From CAWDLX01 sp046728155 (GTDB taxonomy: Bacteria > Actinomycetota > Actinomycetes > Mycobacteriales > Micromonosporaceae): a stretch of 12,500 bases of DNA. The stretch spans positions 1 through 12,500 of the forward strand of contig JBKPDY010000097.1 in assembly GCA_046728155.1 (NCBI GenBank), written 5' to 3'. The notes under the pieces are model-generated. The model saw nothing but the letters and a program-made list of their open reading frames with translations. It did not search any database and was not told the DNA's origin. Position numbers and translations under genes: made by a program. Of this stretch, positions 6,184 through 12,243 are shown one piece after another; position 1 is the first letter of the stretch; the number at the start of each line of letters is the position of its first letter.

Positions 6184-6940
6184 GGTCCGCGCGGATCTCG
6201 TGGGCCAGGTGTTTGGTGGCGCGGCGGTTGAGGTAAGCGGCGATCGCAGCGCCGGTGAAGAGGGGGCCCAGCGACGTGAGATTGCGGCCGAACCGGCGGA
6301 TCAGCCGGTCTCGCAGCTCGTGACGCGCCGCCGTGCCGAGTACGGCCGTCATCGCCCGTCCGGGCACGAGCAGGTTCACCCCGCGCCGGTGAGCCCACGC
6401 CTGGACCAGGCTGGCCGCACGCTGGGGGGCGCCGCCCGGAACCGGCTGGCCGTAGAGCTCCTGTAGCTCTCCCAGCATCTTGATCTCGACGGTGACCACG
6501 GCCACCGTCTCGGCGGCGAGGACGGCCGGCGCGGTCAGTAGGGTCGGGGGCGCCACCCACTCGAACGACGTGATGCCCCCGCCGACCGCCCCGATCGCGG
6601 CGGTCGCCTTCGCGGCCTGGCGCACCACCCGATCCGCTATCTCGTCATCGGTCATGCCGGGATGCTGGGCCCGGAGCGTGGCGAGACTGCGTAACGGGAT
6701 TCGGGGCGCAATGTCGACCAGCGTGTCAGAGATCCACGTCATCACGGCCCGTGGCTTGATCATGTCGGTGAATCCCTTGCGCCGCAAGGCGGCCGCAAGC
6801 TGGGCGATCGTGTTTCGGCGCTCGACCGGAGACAATTCCGGTTCGGCTATCTTGGCCAACGCCGTCGCCGGGTCGCTGGATGCGAAGGTGCCCGACGCGT
6901 CTTCGCCGGGCACATCAGTGGTCGGTTCAGGTCCGGTCAT
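6164..6940 (-). CDS. Hypothetical protein, 258 residues, possibly membrane-associated
   Basis: I do not recognise the family. Residues 1-35 are acidic, Thr/Ser-rich and probably disordered. A helical region follows (LSPVERRNTIAQLAAALRRKGF), then a Gly/Ala-rich hydrophobic stretch at about 114-155 (AIGAVGGGITSFEWVAPP, then LLTAPAVLAAETVAVVTVEI) that could form one or two membrane-inserted helices. A second apolar stretch lies at about 221-240 (LGPLFTGAAIAAYLNRRATK). The pattern of glycine-rich helix, 'E-I-x-x-L-x-E-L-Y-G' and a late GAAIAAYLN segment is vaguely like EcsC-type proteins; that is only inference. ATG at 6940 has GGAGGG nine bases upstream. From memory, M. tuberculosis has no counterpart between Rv2698 and Rv2699c, so this is a lineage-specific insertion or loss. 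Confidence 0.85.
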   Translation of the reverse strand: MTGPEPTTDVPGEDASGTFASSDPATALAKIAEPELSPVERRNTIAQLAAALRRKGFTDMIKPRAVMTWISDTLVDIAPRIPLRSLATLRAQHPGMTDDEIADRVVRQAAKATAAIGAVGGGITSFEWVAPPTLLTAPAVLAAETVAVVTVEIKMLGELQELYGQPVPGGAPQRAASLVQAWAHRRGVNLLVPGRAMTAVLGTAARHELRDRLIRRFGRNLTSLGPLFTGAAIAAYLNRRATKHLAHEIRADLSRSRP

Positions 6941-7024
6941 CTGCGGTCGCCCTCCACGCTCAGTCTGCGTTCGGCAGACCCTATCGTGGCGTACCCGCGG
7001 CAACGACCGGGGAAACCGCACAGA

Positions 7025-7049
7025 CGCCAACCGGCCGCGGCCGGTGGCG
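7025..7049 (-). terminator. Hairpin downstream of the DUF4193 gene
   Basis: A perfect 16-bp palindrome, ACCGGCCGCGGCCGGT (7030-7045), is flanked by CGCC/GGCG that extend the stem past a one-base bulge. It starts about 12 bases after the DUF4193 stop, in the 120-bp gap before the next gene on the same strand. No U-tract follows, as is usual in GC-rich actinobacteria. It may instead be a protein-binding palindrome. Confidence 0.5.
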
Positions 7050-7060
7050 CCCATGCGGGC

Positions 7061-7357
7061 TCAGGCGCACTCCCGGCAGATCAGCTCTCCGTTGCGCTCG
7101 TAGGCGAGCTGGCTGCGGTGGTGCACCAGGAAACATCTCGAGCAGCGGAACTCGTCGGCCTGCATCGGCAGGACCCGAACCGTCAGCTCCTCATCGGCGA
7201 GGTCGGCGCCGGGCAGCTCGAAGCTGTCCGCGACGTCGCCCTCGTCGACATCCACGCTGCCCGACTGCGCGTCGACCCGTCGCGACTTCAGCTCCTCGAT
7301 GCTGTCCTCGCCAAGATCGACCTCGTCACGCCGTGGCGCGTCGTAGTCGGTGGCCAT
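7061..7357 (-). CDS. DUF4193 family zinc-ribbon-like small protein
   Basis: A 98-residue acidic protein. The N-terminal 70 residues are rich in Asp/Glu (LGEDSIEELKSRR, DVDEGDVADSFELPGADLADEELTV). The C-terminus carries two CxxC pairs, C72-x-x-C75 and C94-x-x-C97, in CSRCFLVHHRSQLA and LICRECA, a likely zinc ribbon. This is the actinobacterial DUF4193 family (Rv2699c, from memory), of unknown function; the acidic body with a zinc ribbon would suit a protein-protein or transcription-related role, but that is speculation. ATG at 7357 (MATDYDAPR) is the conserved start. A weak GGAG lies 12 bases upstream, and a -10-like TATACG about 17 bases upstream. Diverges from cei. Confidence 0.93.
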   Translation of the reverse strand: MATDYDAPRRDEVDLGEDSIEELKSRRVDAQSGSVDVDEGDVADSFELPGADLADEELTVRVLPMQADEFRCSRCFLVHHRSQLAYERNGELICRECA

Positions 7358-7787
7358 GCGTTCGTCACACTCCCGTATACGCGAATCCGTCCGGTGATAA
7401 CGCCGGAACGAGGTTCTTCCATACCCGACATCGGCTGGGATGGCGGGCGTCTGCACAGGTGGTACCGCTGAGTCGTCTCGGGCGGATCATCCCGGCCGCC
7501 GTGACCGGGCTTGCCCCGGTTGGCCGTGTCCGGCCGCGTACCTTACCGTGCCCTCGCGCAACTTGTACGCGCTGGCGCCTAAGAATGTTCCCGATGTGAC
7601 CCAGGCGACACATAAGGTAGGGGCGACTGTCGCCCGATCGCGTCCGGCACGCCGACAGCTGATCGAGAATCCGCGCGCCCGCGATACCGTAACGGGCCGG
7701 CGGCGTGGCCACGACCACAACGGACCCGGCTGAGCACATGCGGAGCGTCGACGGGCGACGGCTGGGACAGTCGCGGGGAGGAAGGGT
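7358..7787. other. 430-bp divergent intergenic region between DUF4193 and cei
   Basis: No reading frame here looks like a gene: codon use and product are those of non-coding GC-rich DNA. For DUF4193, the minus strand has TATACG (7379 to 7374) as a weak -10 about 17 bases before its ATG. For cei, the plus strand has TAAGGT (7613-7618) and TACCGT (7685-7690) as TANNNT-type -10 candidates without clear -35 partners. A 6-bp inverted repeat GGGCGA/TCGCCC with a three-base loop (7621-7635) begins just after TAAGGT and could be an operator or the first hairpin of the cei leader. Confidence 0.45.
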
Positions 7788-8333
7788 ATGACGTTCGCGC
7801 GGGTACGGGCACTGATCTTCGTCGCCGTACTGTTGATCACTGCGGGGACAGTGGTACTGACGGCGGTGCTGCGCGACACCCAGACCAAGGCGTCGACCGT
7901 CGACGAGTGCCCGTCCGGTCTCGTTCCGGCCAAGACCAGGATGCCCGAACGCAACCAGGTCACGATCAACGTCTACAACGGCACGAAGACCAGGGTGAAC
8001 CTGGCCCGGCAGATCGGCGACGAACTCAAATTCCGTGGCTTCCACGTACACACGATCGGGAACATCGGGAACAGCAAGCCCGTCGACGAGATCGCTGTCA
8101 TCGTCTACGGGCCCGAGGCGGTCGGAGCCGCCTACCTCGTCAGCGCGAACTTCCTCGTGGACGAGGCGGTCATGACCTTCGACATCCACCGCAAGGGCGC
8201 CGAGGTCGATGTCACGCTGGGCACGAAGTTCCAGCAGTTGGCCACGTCAACCGAGGTGAACCTCTCCATCGCGGCGATCGGTAATCCGCCGTTGCCGCCG
8301 GGTACCTGTTATGCGCCTGGGAACAAGGCCTGA
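7788..8333 (+). CDS. cei: LytR C-terminal domain envelope protein (Cei-like)
   Basis: A 181-residue protein with a single N-terminal membrane helix (about 7-28) preceded by Arg residues, so the rest lies outside the membrane. A LytR_C domain occupies about 56-148, opening NQVTINVYNGTKTRVNLARQIGDELKFRGF, the 'V-x-V-x-N-G-T' signature of the family. No LytR-CpsA-Psr catalytic domain is present. It corresponds in position and layout to Rv2700 (Cei, cell envelope integrity) of M. tuberculosis, from memory. Two cysteines, C41 and C174 (PPGTCYAPG), flank the domain and may form a disulfide outside the cell. ATG at 7788 has GGAGGAAGG at 7777-7785. The stop lies 4 bp from the stop of the convergent suhB. 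A scaffold or binding role in the cell wall is inference. Confidence 0.9.
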   Translation: MTFARVRALIFVAVLLITAGTVVLTAVLRDTQTKASTVDECPSGLVPAKTRMPERNQVTINVYNGTKTRVNLARQIGDELKFRGFHVHTIGNIGNSKPVDEIAVIVYGPEAVGAAYLVSANFLVDEAVMTFDIHRKGAEVDVTLGTKFQQLATSTEVNLSIAAIGNPPLPPGTCYAPGNKA

Positions 8334-8337
8334 AGCG

Positions 8338-9144
8338 TCACGGCCCGCCGTCGGCGCCGAACTCGACCAGCAGGTCATGCAACGCCTGGTATATCCCGGG
8401 TGGCGCGGCCAGGACCAGATCCGGACCTGGCGCTCGACCCTCCAGGCCGGTGACGAGCAGCCCCGCCTCCGCCGCGATCAGTCCGCCCGCCGCGTGATCC
8501 CACGGGCCGAGGCCCTTCTCGAAGTAGGCATCCACCCGGCCTTCGGCGGCGGCGCACAGGTCGAGCGCGGCGGCGCCGAACCGGCGGATGTCGCGTATCC
8601 GTGGCAACAGCTGGGCCAGCACATTGGCCTGGTGGGCGCGGCGGGCTGCGTCGTACCCGAAGCCGGTGGCCACCAGCGTGCGGGCCAACTCGACTTCCGG
8701 CGACCCCGCCAGCCGGACACCCCCGCGCCACGCCCCGCCGCCCCTGGTGGCGGTCCACTCCTCCCCGGTAGCGGCGTTGTGCACCACGCCCGCCACCGCC
8801 GCACCATCCACCTCGGCCGCGATCGAAACGGCGTAGTGGGGCAGTCCGTACACGTAGTTGACGGTGCCGTCGATCGGGTCGAGCACCCAGCGCACGCGTC
8901 CGTCCGGGACGACGTCGGCAGTTCCGCCGTACTCCTCGCCGAAGACGACATCATCGGGACGCTGCCCCGACAGTCTCGTCACGATGAGCCGCTCCACCGC
9001 ACGGTCGGTCGCGGTGACCAGATCAGTGGCGGTGGTCTTGGTAGCGACCGCTCCGATGTCTTCGGCCCGGCGTCGCCGCGCGTACCCGGCCGCCTCGCGG
9101 GCGACCTCGACCGCGAGCATCAGCAGGGTCTGCGGCTGGGTCAT
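8338..9144 (-). CDS. suhB: Inositol-1-monophosphatase family protein (SuhB)
   Basis: A 268-residue Mg2+-dependent phosphatase that releases myo-inositol from inositol phosphate, feeding phosphatidylinositol and mycothiol synthesis in actinobacteria. Metal ligands and motifs are all visible: E70-E71 in FGEEYGG, the WVLDPIDGTVNYVYGLP motif with D89 and D92, and the second family motif GPWDHAAGGLIAAEAGL with D216. Length is normal for the family. The frame stays open upstream, but ATG at 9144 gives the normal N-terminus (MTQPQTLLMLAVEVAREAA); the upstream GGGGA is a weak ribosome site. Substrate assignment is by family and by synteny with Rv2701c; related enzymes also act on fructose-1,6-bisphosphate or histidinol phosphate. 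It diverges from sigA across 232 bp. Confidence 0.93.
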   Translation of the reverse strand: MTQPQTLLMLAVEVAREAAGYARRRRAEDIGAVATKTTATDLVTATDRAVERLIVTRLSGQRPDDVVFGEEYGGTADVVPDGRVRWVLDPIDGTVNYVYGLPHYAVSIAAEVDGAAVAGVVHNAATGEEWTATRGGGAWRGGVRLAGSPEVELARTLVATGFGYDAARRAHQANVLAQLLPRIRDIRRFGAAALDLCAAAEGRVDAYFEKGLGPWDHAAGGLIAAEAGLLVTGLEGRAPGPDLVLAAPPGIYQALHDLLVEFGADGGP

Positions 9145-9236
9145 CCGATCCCCGATCGTGAACGGTTGCACGCGTCCGGCCCATCCTCCCAAGCCGTGGT
9201 TGTTCAGCGCTTGGGGATGTCGGCGATGTTCGGCGC

Positions 9237-9242
9237 TACAAT
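9237..9242 (+). promoter_or_regulatory. Probable -10 element of the sigA promoter
   Basis: TACAAT matches the housekeeping consensus in five of six positions and is the best -10 in the suhB-sigA gap. TTGGGG at 9211-9216 could be the -35, with a rather long 20-base spacer. A transcript from here would have a leader of about 128 bases before the sigA GTG. Confidence 0.5.
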
Positions 9243-9376
9243 TCACGCCTGCCCGCGTGTCCGGTGCCGAGGCGCCAGACACCTGGGTTAAGAAGAAATC
9301 ACCGGACAAACGCCGCGGGGTGCCGCTGCGCCTGCCGAAGCCGCCGGTCCGCCGTTTCGCCACGGGAAGGTCGTAC

Positions 9377-11356
9377 GTGACAGAACTCCGCCACATCGGC
9401 GCCGATGTCCAGTCGATCACCGACGCTCTGCTCGCCCACGCCGCGTCCGCGGGCAGGCAGCTGAACCGGGCGGAGGTCGACAAGACGCTTGAACAGGCCG
9501 GGGTCACCTCCGGTCAGGCGAGGAAGGTCCTGCGGGCGCTCACCGACGCCGGTGTACTCGACGAATCCAGTCGTCGCCCGGCCCGCGTCGTGGCCGCCCG
9601 CTCCGCCACCGCAACGTCCGGGGCCCGGGCGAGCACGGTGAAGGCCGCGGCGAAGCCCGGCGGCGAAACCGCTCCGCCGACGAAGGCAACCAGATCAACC
9701 CGCTCGACCAAAGGCACGGCCCGGTTGGCCGCGGTCGAGACGCTCCCCCCGGACGTGGTGGCCGAGGTGACCGAGGCCCTGGAAGCGGCCGCCGGCGCCG
9801 TGCCGGTGAAGGTCGCCCGCAAGGCCACGTCGAAGAAGGCCACCTCGGAGCCCGCCTCGACACCAAAGACCGCCGAGCCGAGGGAGCCGGGCAAGGCCGC
9901 GAAGGCCGGCGGGAAGGTCGCTACCGCCAAGTCCGGCGCGACCGCCAAGTCCGCCGCGACCGCCAAGTCCGCCGCGACTGCCAAGTCCGCCGCGGTCGCC
10001 AAGTCCGGCGCGACCGCTGGGGCGACCGATGCCGCCAAGTCCGGCGCGACCGCTGGGGCGACCGATGCCGCCAAGTTCGGCGCGACTGCCGGGGCGACCG
10101 ATGCCACCAAGGCGGTCCGGGCCAGCAAGGCAGCCGGGACGGCCAAGGCGGTGGCAGCGAAGGCGGCCGAGACGGCTGAGCCGCCGGTCGACGACACGCC
10201 GGCGAAGAAGACCGCGCAGGCGGCCAAGCCGACCGATCTTCCGGCGGCCGAGCCCGAACTGGTTGATGTCGAGCTCGACGAGGATCTCACGCTCGATCTT
10301 GAGGACGTCGTCGTCGACGAGCCGGCCGCGCTGGTTGAGGCAGCACAGGCTGACGCCGAGGCCGACGATGACTTCCAATGGGACGACGAGGAGTCCGAAG
10401 CGCTCAAACAGGCGCGCCGCGACGCCGAGCTCACCGCGTCGGCGGACTCCGTCCGGGCGTACCTCAAGCAGATCGGCAAGGTCCCGTTGCTCAACGCGGA
10501 GCAGGAGGTCGACCTGGCCAAGCGGATCGAGGCCGGACTGTACGCGTCGGAGCGGCTGCGCATCTCCGAGGAGGAGGGCGAGAGGCTCGCCACCCCGATG
10601 CGCCGCGATCTGGACTGGATCTCCCGGGACGGGGAGCGGGCCAAGAACCATCTACTCGAGGCGAACCTGCGCCTGGTCGTCTCCCTGGCCAAGCGGTACA
10701 CCGGCCGTGGCATGGCGTTCCTCGACCTGATCCAGGAGGGCAACCTCGGCCTCATCCGTGCCGTGGAGAAGTTCGACTACACCAAGGGCTACAAGTTCTC
10801 GACCTACGCCACGTGGTGGATCCGCCAGGCGATCACCCGGGCAATGGCGGACCAGGCCCGGACCATCCGCATCCCGGTACATATGGTCGAGGTCATCAAC
10901 AAGCTCGGACGGATCCAGCGGGAGCTGCTCCAGGACCTCGGTCGCGAGCCGACGCCCGAGGAGCTGGCGAAGGAGATGGACATCACCCCCGAGAAGGTGC
11001 TCGAGATCCAGCAGTACGCCCGGGAACCCATCTCCCTGGACCAGACCATCGGCGACGAGGGCGACAGTCAGCTGGGCGACTTCATCGAGGACTCCGAGGC
11101 GGTCGTCGCGGTTGACGCCGTGTCCTTCTCGCTGTTGCAGGATCAGCTCCAGCAGGTGCTGCAGACCCTCTCCGAGCGGGAGGCCGGTGTCGTGCGGCTG
11201 CGTTTCGGACTCACCGACGGTCAACCGCGCACGCTCGACGAGATCGGCCAGGTCTACGGCGTGACCCGGGAACGGATCCGGCAGATCGAGTCGAAAACGA
11301 TGTCGAAGCTGCGTCACCCGTCCCGCTCGCAGGTCCTACGCGACTACCAGGACTGA
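9377..11356 (+). CDS. sigA: Principal RNA polymerase sigma factor (SigA/RpoD/HrdB)
   Basis: A 659-residue housekeeping sigma-70 factor that directs RNA polymerase to most promoters. Residues 10-70 resemble region 1.1. A very Ala/Lys-rich linker runs to about 275, with tandem repeats at 183-244, then an acidic stretch (VDVELDEDLTLDLEDVVVDE). Region 1.2 begins near 355 (SADSVRAYLKQIGKVPLL), region 2 near 426 (LLEANLRLVVSLAKRYTGRG, DLIQEGNLGLIRAVEKFDY), with the -10-binding helix YKFSTYATWWIRQAITRA at about 472-489. Region 3 follows (RIPVHMVEVINKL ... TPEELAKEMDITPEKV), and the -35-binding helix-turn-helix of region 4.2 is at 618-648 (RTLDEIGQVYGVTRERIRQIE). The GTG at 9377 has GGGAAGG six bases upstream; the frame is open farther upstream, but that part reads as non-coding. 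It is longer than HrdB or M. tuberculosis SigA (about 510-530), the excess being the linker. Confidence 0.97.
   Translation: MTELRHIGADVQSITDALLAHAASAGRQLNRAEVDKTLEQAGVTSGQARKVLRALTDAGVLDESSRRPARVVAARSATATSGARASTVKAAAKPGGETAPPTKATRSTRSTKGTARLAAVETLPPDVVAEVTEALEAAAGAVPVKVARKATSKKATSEPASTPKTAEPREPGKAAKAGGKVATAKSGATAKSAATAKSAATAKSAAVAKSGATAGATDAAKSGATAGATDAAKFGATAGATDATKAVRASKAAGTAKAVAAKAAETAEPPVDDTPAKKTAQAAKPTDLPAAEPELVDVELDEDLTLDLEDVVVDEPAALVEAAQADAEADDDFQWDDEESEALKQARRDAELTASADSVRAYLKQIGKVPLLNAEQEVDLAKRIEAGLYASERLRISEEEGERLATPMRRDLDWISRDGERAKNHLLEANLRLVVSLAKRYTGRGMAFLDLIQEGNLGLIRAVEKFDYTKGYKFSTYATWWIRQAITRAMADQARTIRIPVHMVEVINKLGRIQRELLQDLGREPTPEELAKEMDITPEKVLEIQQYAREPISLDQTIGDEGDSQLGDFIEDSEAVVAVDAVSFSLLQDQLQQVLQTLSEREAGVVRLRFGLTDGQPRTLDEIGQVYGVTRERIRQIESKTMSKLRHPSRSQVLRDYQD
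9923..10108 (+). repeat. In-frame 18-bp and 36-bp tandem repeats in the sigA linker
   Basis: Five 18-bp units (9923-10012) encode TAKSAA-type hexapeptides. Three 36-bp units (10001-10108, sharing the last part of the fifth) encode KSGATAGATDAA-type dodecapeptides. Units are nearly identical in DNA, including third positions, which suggests recent slippage expansion. All are multiples of three, so the frame is kept. Confidence 0.92.
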
Positions 11357-11403
11357 GATCTTGGCTTCGCCTCGTCCCACGTCTCGGGACGACGGCCAAG
11401 ATC
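11357..11403 (+). terminator. Terminator-like hairpin abutting the sigA stop
   Basis: A perfect 9-bp outer stem, GATCTTGGC (11357-11365) with GCCAAGATC (11395-11403), encloses a perfect 7-bp inner stem, TCGTCCC (11372-11378) with GGGACGA (11386-11392). It begins on the base after the TGA. There is no U-tract; a second 7-bp stem starts on its last base. Confidence 0.65.
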
Positions 11404-11658
11404 GGCAGCCGGTGCCGCTGCCGCGGCCTTGCCTGAGGGCGCCTTAGCCCCTTCGGAAACGAGAATTCCGAACTGGCCTCCGTATCCGCGCTGTCGATAC
11501 CTGAACAGCGGTGCCCCACACCAGCGAGCGGGGTGCACCAGCGGTCGCGACACTTTTCGCTGATCGCGTAATCACGCGTGACCGAACGTCGTCGGGCGAC
11601 TCATCGGAGCGGTGTTTTGCGCAGGTCGTGCCCGAGTGGCCGAGTACGTTGCGTAACC

Positions 11659-11762
11659 GTCACCAAGGTGTGACCCTAACCGCGGCTCTGCGGCCTTTCT
11701 GGCGGGTGAAGCCCGCCTACACAAGGGGATACGCTCCTTGTGACCTCGGTCGCCACGGTCAC
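11659..11762 (+). ncRNA. Candidate structured 5' leader of the DUF7455-like gene
   Basis: Four successive hairpins and one overlapping alternative stem lie 97-200 bases before the start at 11859 (positions are given in the entry for the surrounding region). The 9-bp stem at 11720-11742 shares three bases with the stem at 11740-11762, so the two compete at their ends. I recognise no known riboswitch class. It may be a cis-regulatory leader, a separate small RNA, or a set of unrelated palindromes. Confidence 0.35.
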
Positions 11763-11858
11763 GGGAACGTCGTGGGTGGACCCGATGTTGAACGATGTGT
11801 GAAGGAAGAGTCGGGCTGGCACGGCCCATCGACACACGAGGTTCAGGAGGACGAGGCG

Positions 11859-12110
11859 ATGACCCCCACGATCACGCCCCCGCCCGAGGCTACGGCACCA
11901 CCCGCGCCAACGGAGCGCTGCGACCGCTGCAACGCAGCCGCCAAACTCCGCATTGTGCTGGCTGGTGGCGGTGAGCTCGTGTTCTGTGGGCACCACGCCA
12001 ACAGGTTCGCGCCTGAGCTGATCAAGGTAGCCGTCGAGACGAAGGCCGCACCCGACTTCTCGTGGCGTGGCGACGAACTGACCCCGAAAACCGATCTGCT
12101 CACGAGCTGA
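11859..12110 (+). CDS. Small zinc-ribbon protein, DUF7455-like
   Basis: An 83-residue protein. A Pro/Thr/Ala-rich N-terminus (1-19) is followed by ERCDRCNAAAKLRIVLAGGG and ELVFCGHHANRFAPEL: C21-x-x-C24 and C43-x-H45 (or H46) form a probable single zinc site. This core matches the short actinobacterial proteins I recall under DUF7455 (RCDRCGAQAYLRV ... LLFCAHHGRKF). Function unknown. ATG at 11859 has AGGAGG at 11845-11850, eight bases upstream, which decides the start although the frame is open farther upstream. The gene is monocistronic: hairpin-rich leader before it, strong terminator after it. Confidence 0.88.
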   Translation: MTPTITPPPEATAPPAPTERCDRCNAAAKLRIVLAGGGELVFCGHHANRFAPELIKVAVETKAAPDFSWRGDELTPKTDLLTS

Positions 12111-12130
12111 GCCGAACTCCATAGCCACTG

Positions 12131-12160
12131 GCGGCGCTCCGACCTCAGTCGGAGCGCCGC
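12131..12160. terminator. Strong bidirectional terminator between convergent genes
   Basis: A perfect 13-bp stem, GCGGCGCTCCGAC with GTCGGAGCGCCGC, closes on a CTCA loop and is followed on the plus strand by TATGTTT. Flanking CATA/TATG (12120-12123, 12161-12164) can pair beyond a bulge. It lies 20 bases after the DUF7455-like stop and 84 bases from the stop of the leftward DUF3039 gene. Confidence 0.88.
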
Positions 12161-12243
12161 TATGTTTCCCAGTGACTCCTGGTTCAGCAGGGACGCCGGC
12201 GTGTACCGACAGCGTTGGCAGACTGTCCAAGCCAAACGGAGCC

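Larger units (their letters stand above)
11357..11858. other. 502-bp hairpin-rich region between sigA and the DUF7455-like gene
   Basis: No reading frame in this stretch looks like a gene. After the terminator hairpin come further perfect stems: CGGCAGC/GCTGCCG (11403-11423), TTCGGAA/TTCCGAA (11452-11472), CGCTGT/ACAGCG (11489-11510) and CGCGT/ACGCG (11565-11578). A second cluster precedes the next gene: GTCAC/GTGAC (11659-11674), CCGC/GCGG (11680-11693), GGCGGG/CCCGCC (11701-11717) and a 9-bp stem CACAAGGGG/CTCCTTGTG with an ATACG loop (11720-11742), overlapped by GTGACC/GGTCAC (11740-11762). TACGTT (11645-11650) is a possible -10 for the next gene. Confidence 0.6.

Noticed and set aside
7440..7733. 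97-codon plus-strand frame upstream of cei
   Set aside because: No ribosome site, Arg/Pro-rich non-protein-like product, and it spans the likely promoter region.
8858..9376. N-terminal extension of sigA to 832 residues
   Set aside because: This part is antisense to suhB and covers the likely sigA promoter; the GTG at 9377 has a ribosome site and a family-like N-terminus.
8338..9507. 389-residue form of the inositol monophosphatase
   Set aside because: The extra N-terminus is antisense to the sigA 5' end and promoter region, and the family N-terminus begins at the ATG at 9144.
9923..10108. CRISPR-like array
   Set aside because: The repeats are contiguous, without spacers, in-frame within sigA and code for simple peptides.
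9514..10755. 413-codon minus-strand frame opposite sigA
   Set aside because: It is the Ala/Ser-rich mirror of the sigA linker repeats, with no independent signals.
11628..11650. tRNA-like 5' sequence (GCCCGAGTGGCCGAGT)
   Set aside because: No anticodon stem, T-arm or matching acceptor 3' strand follows.
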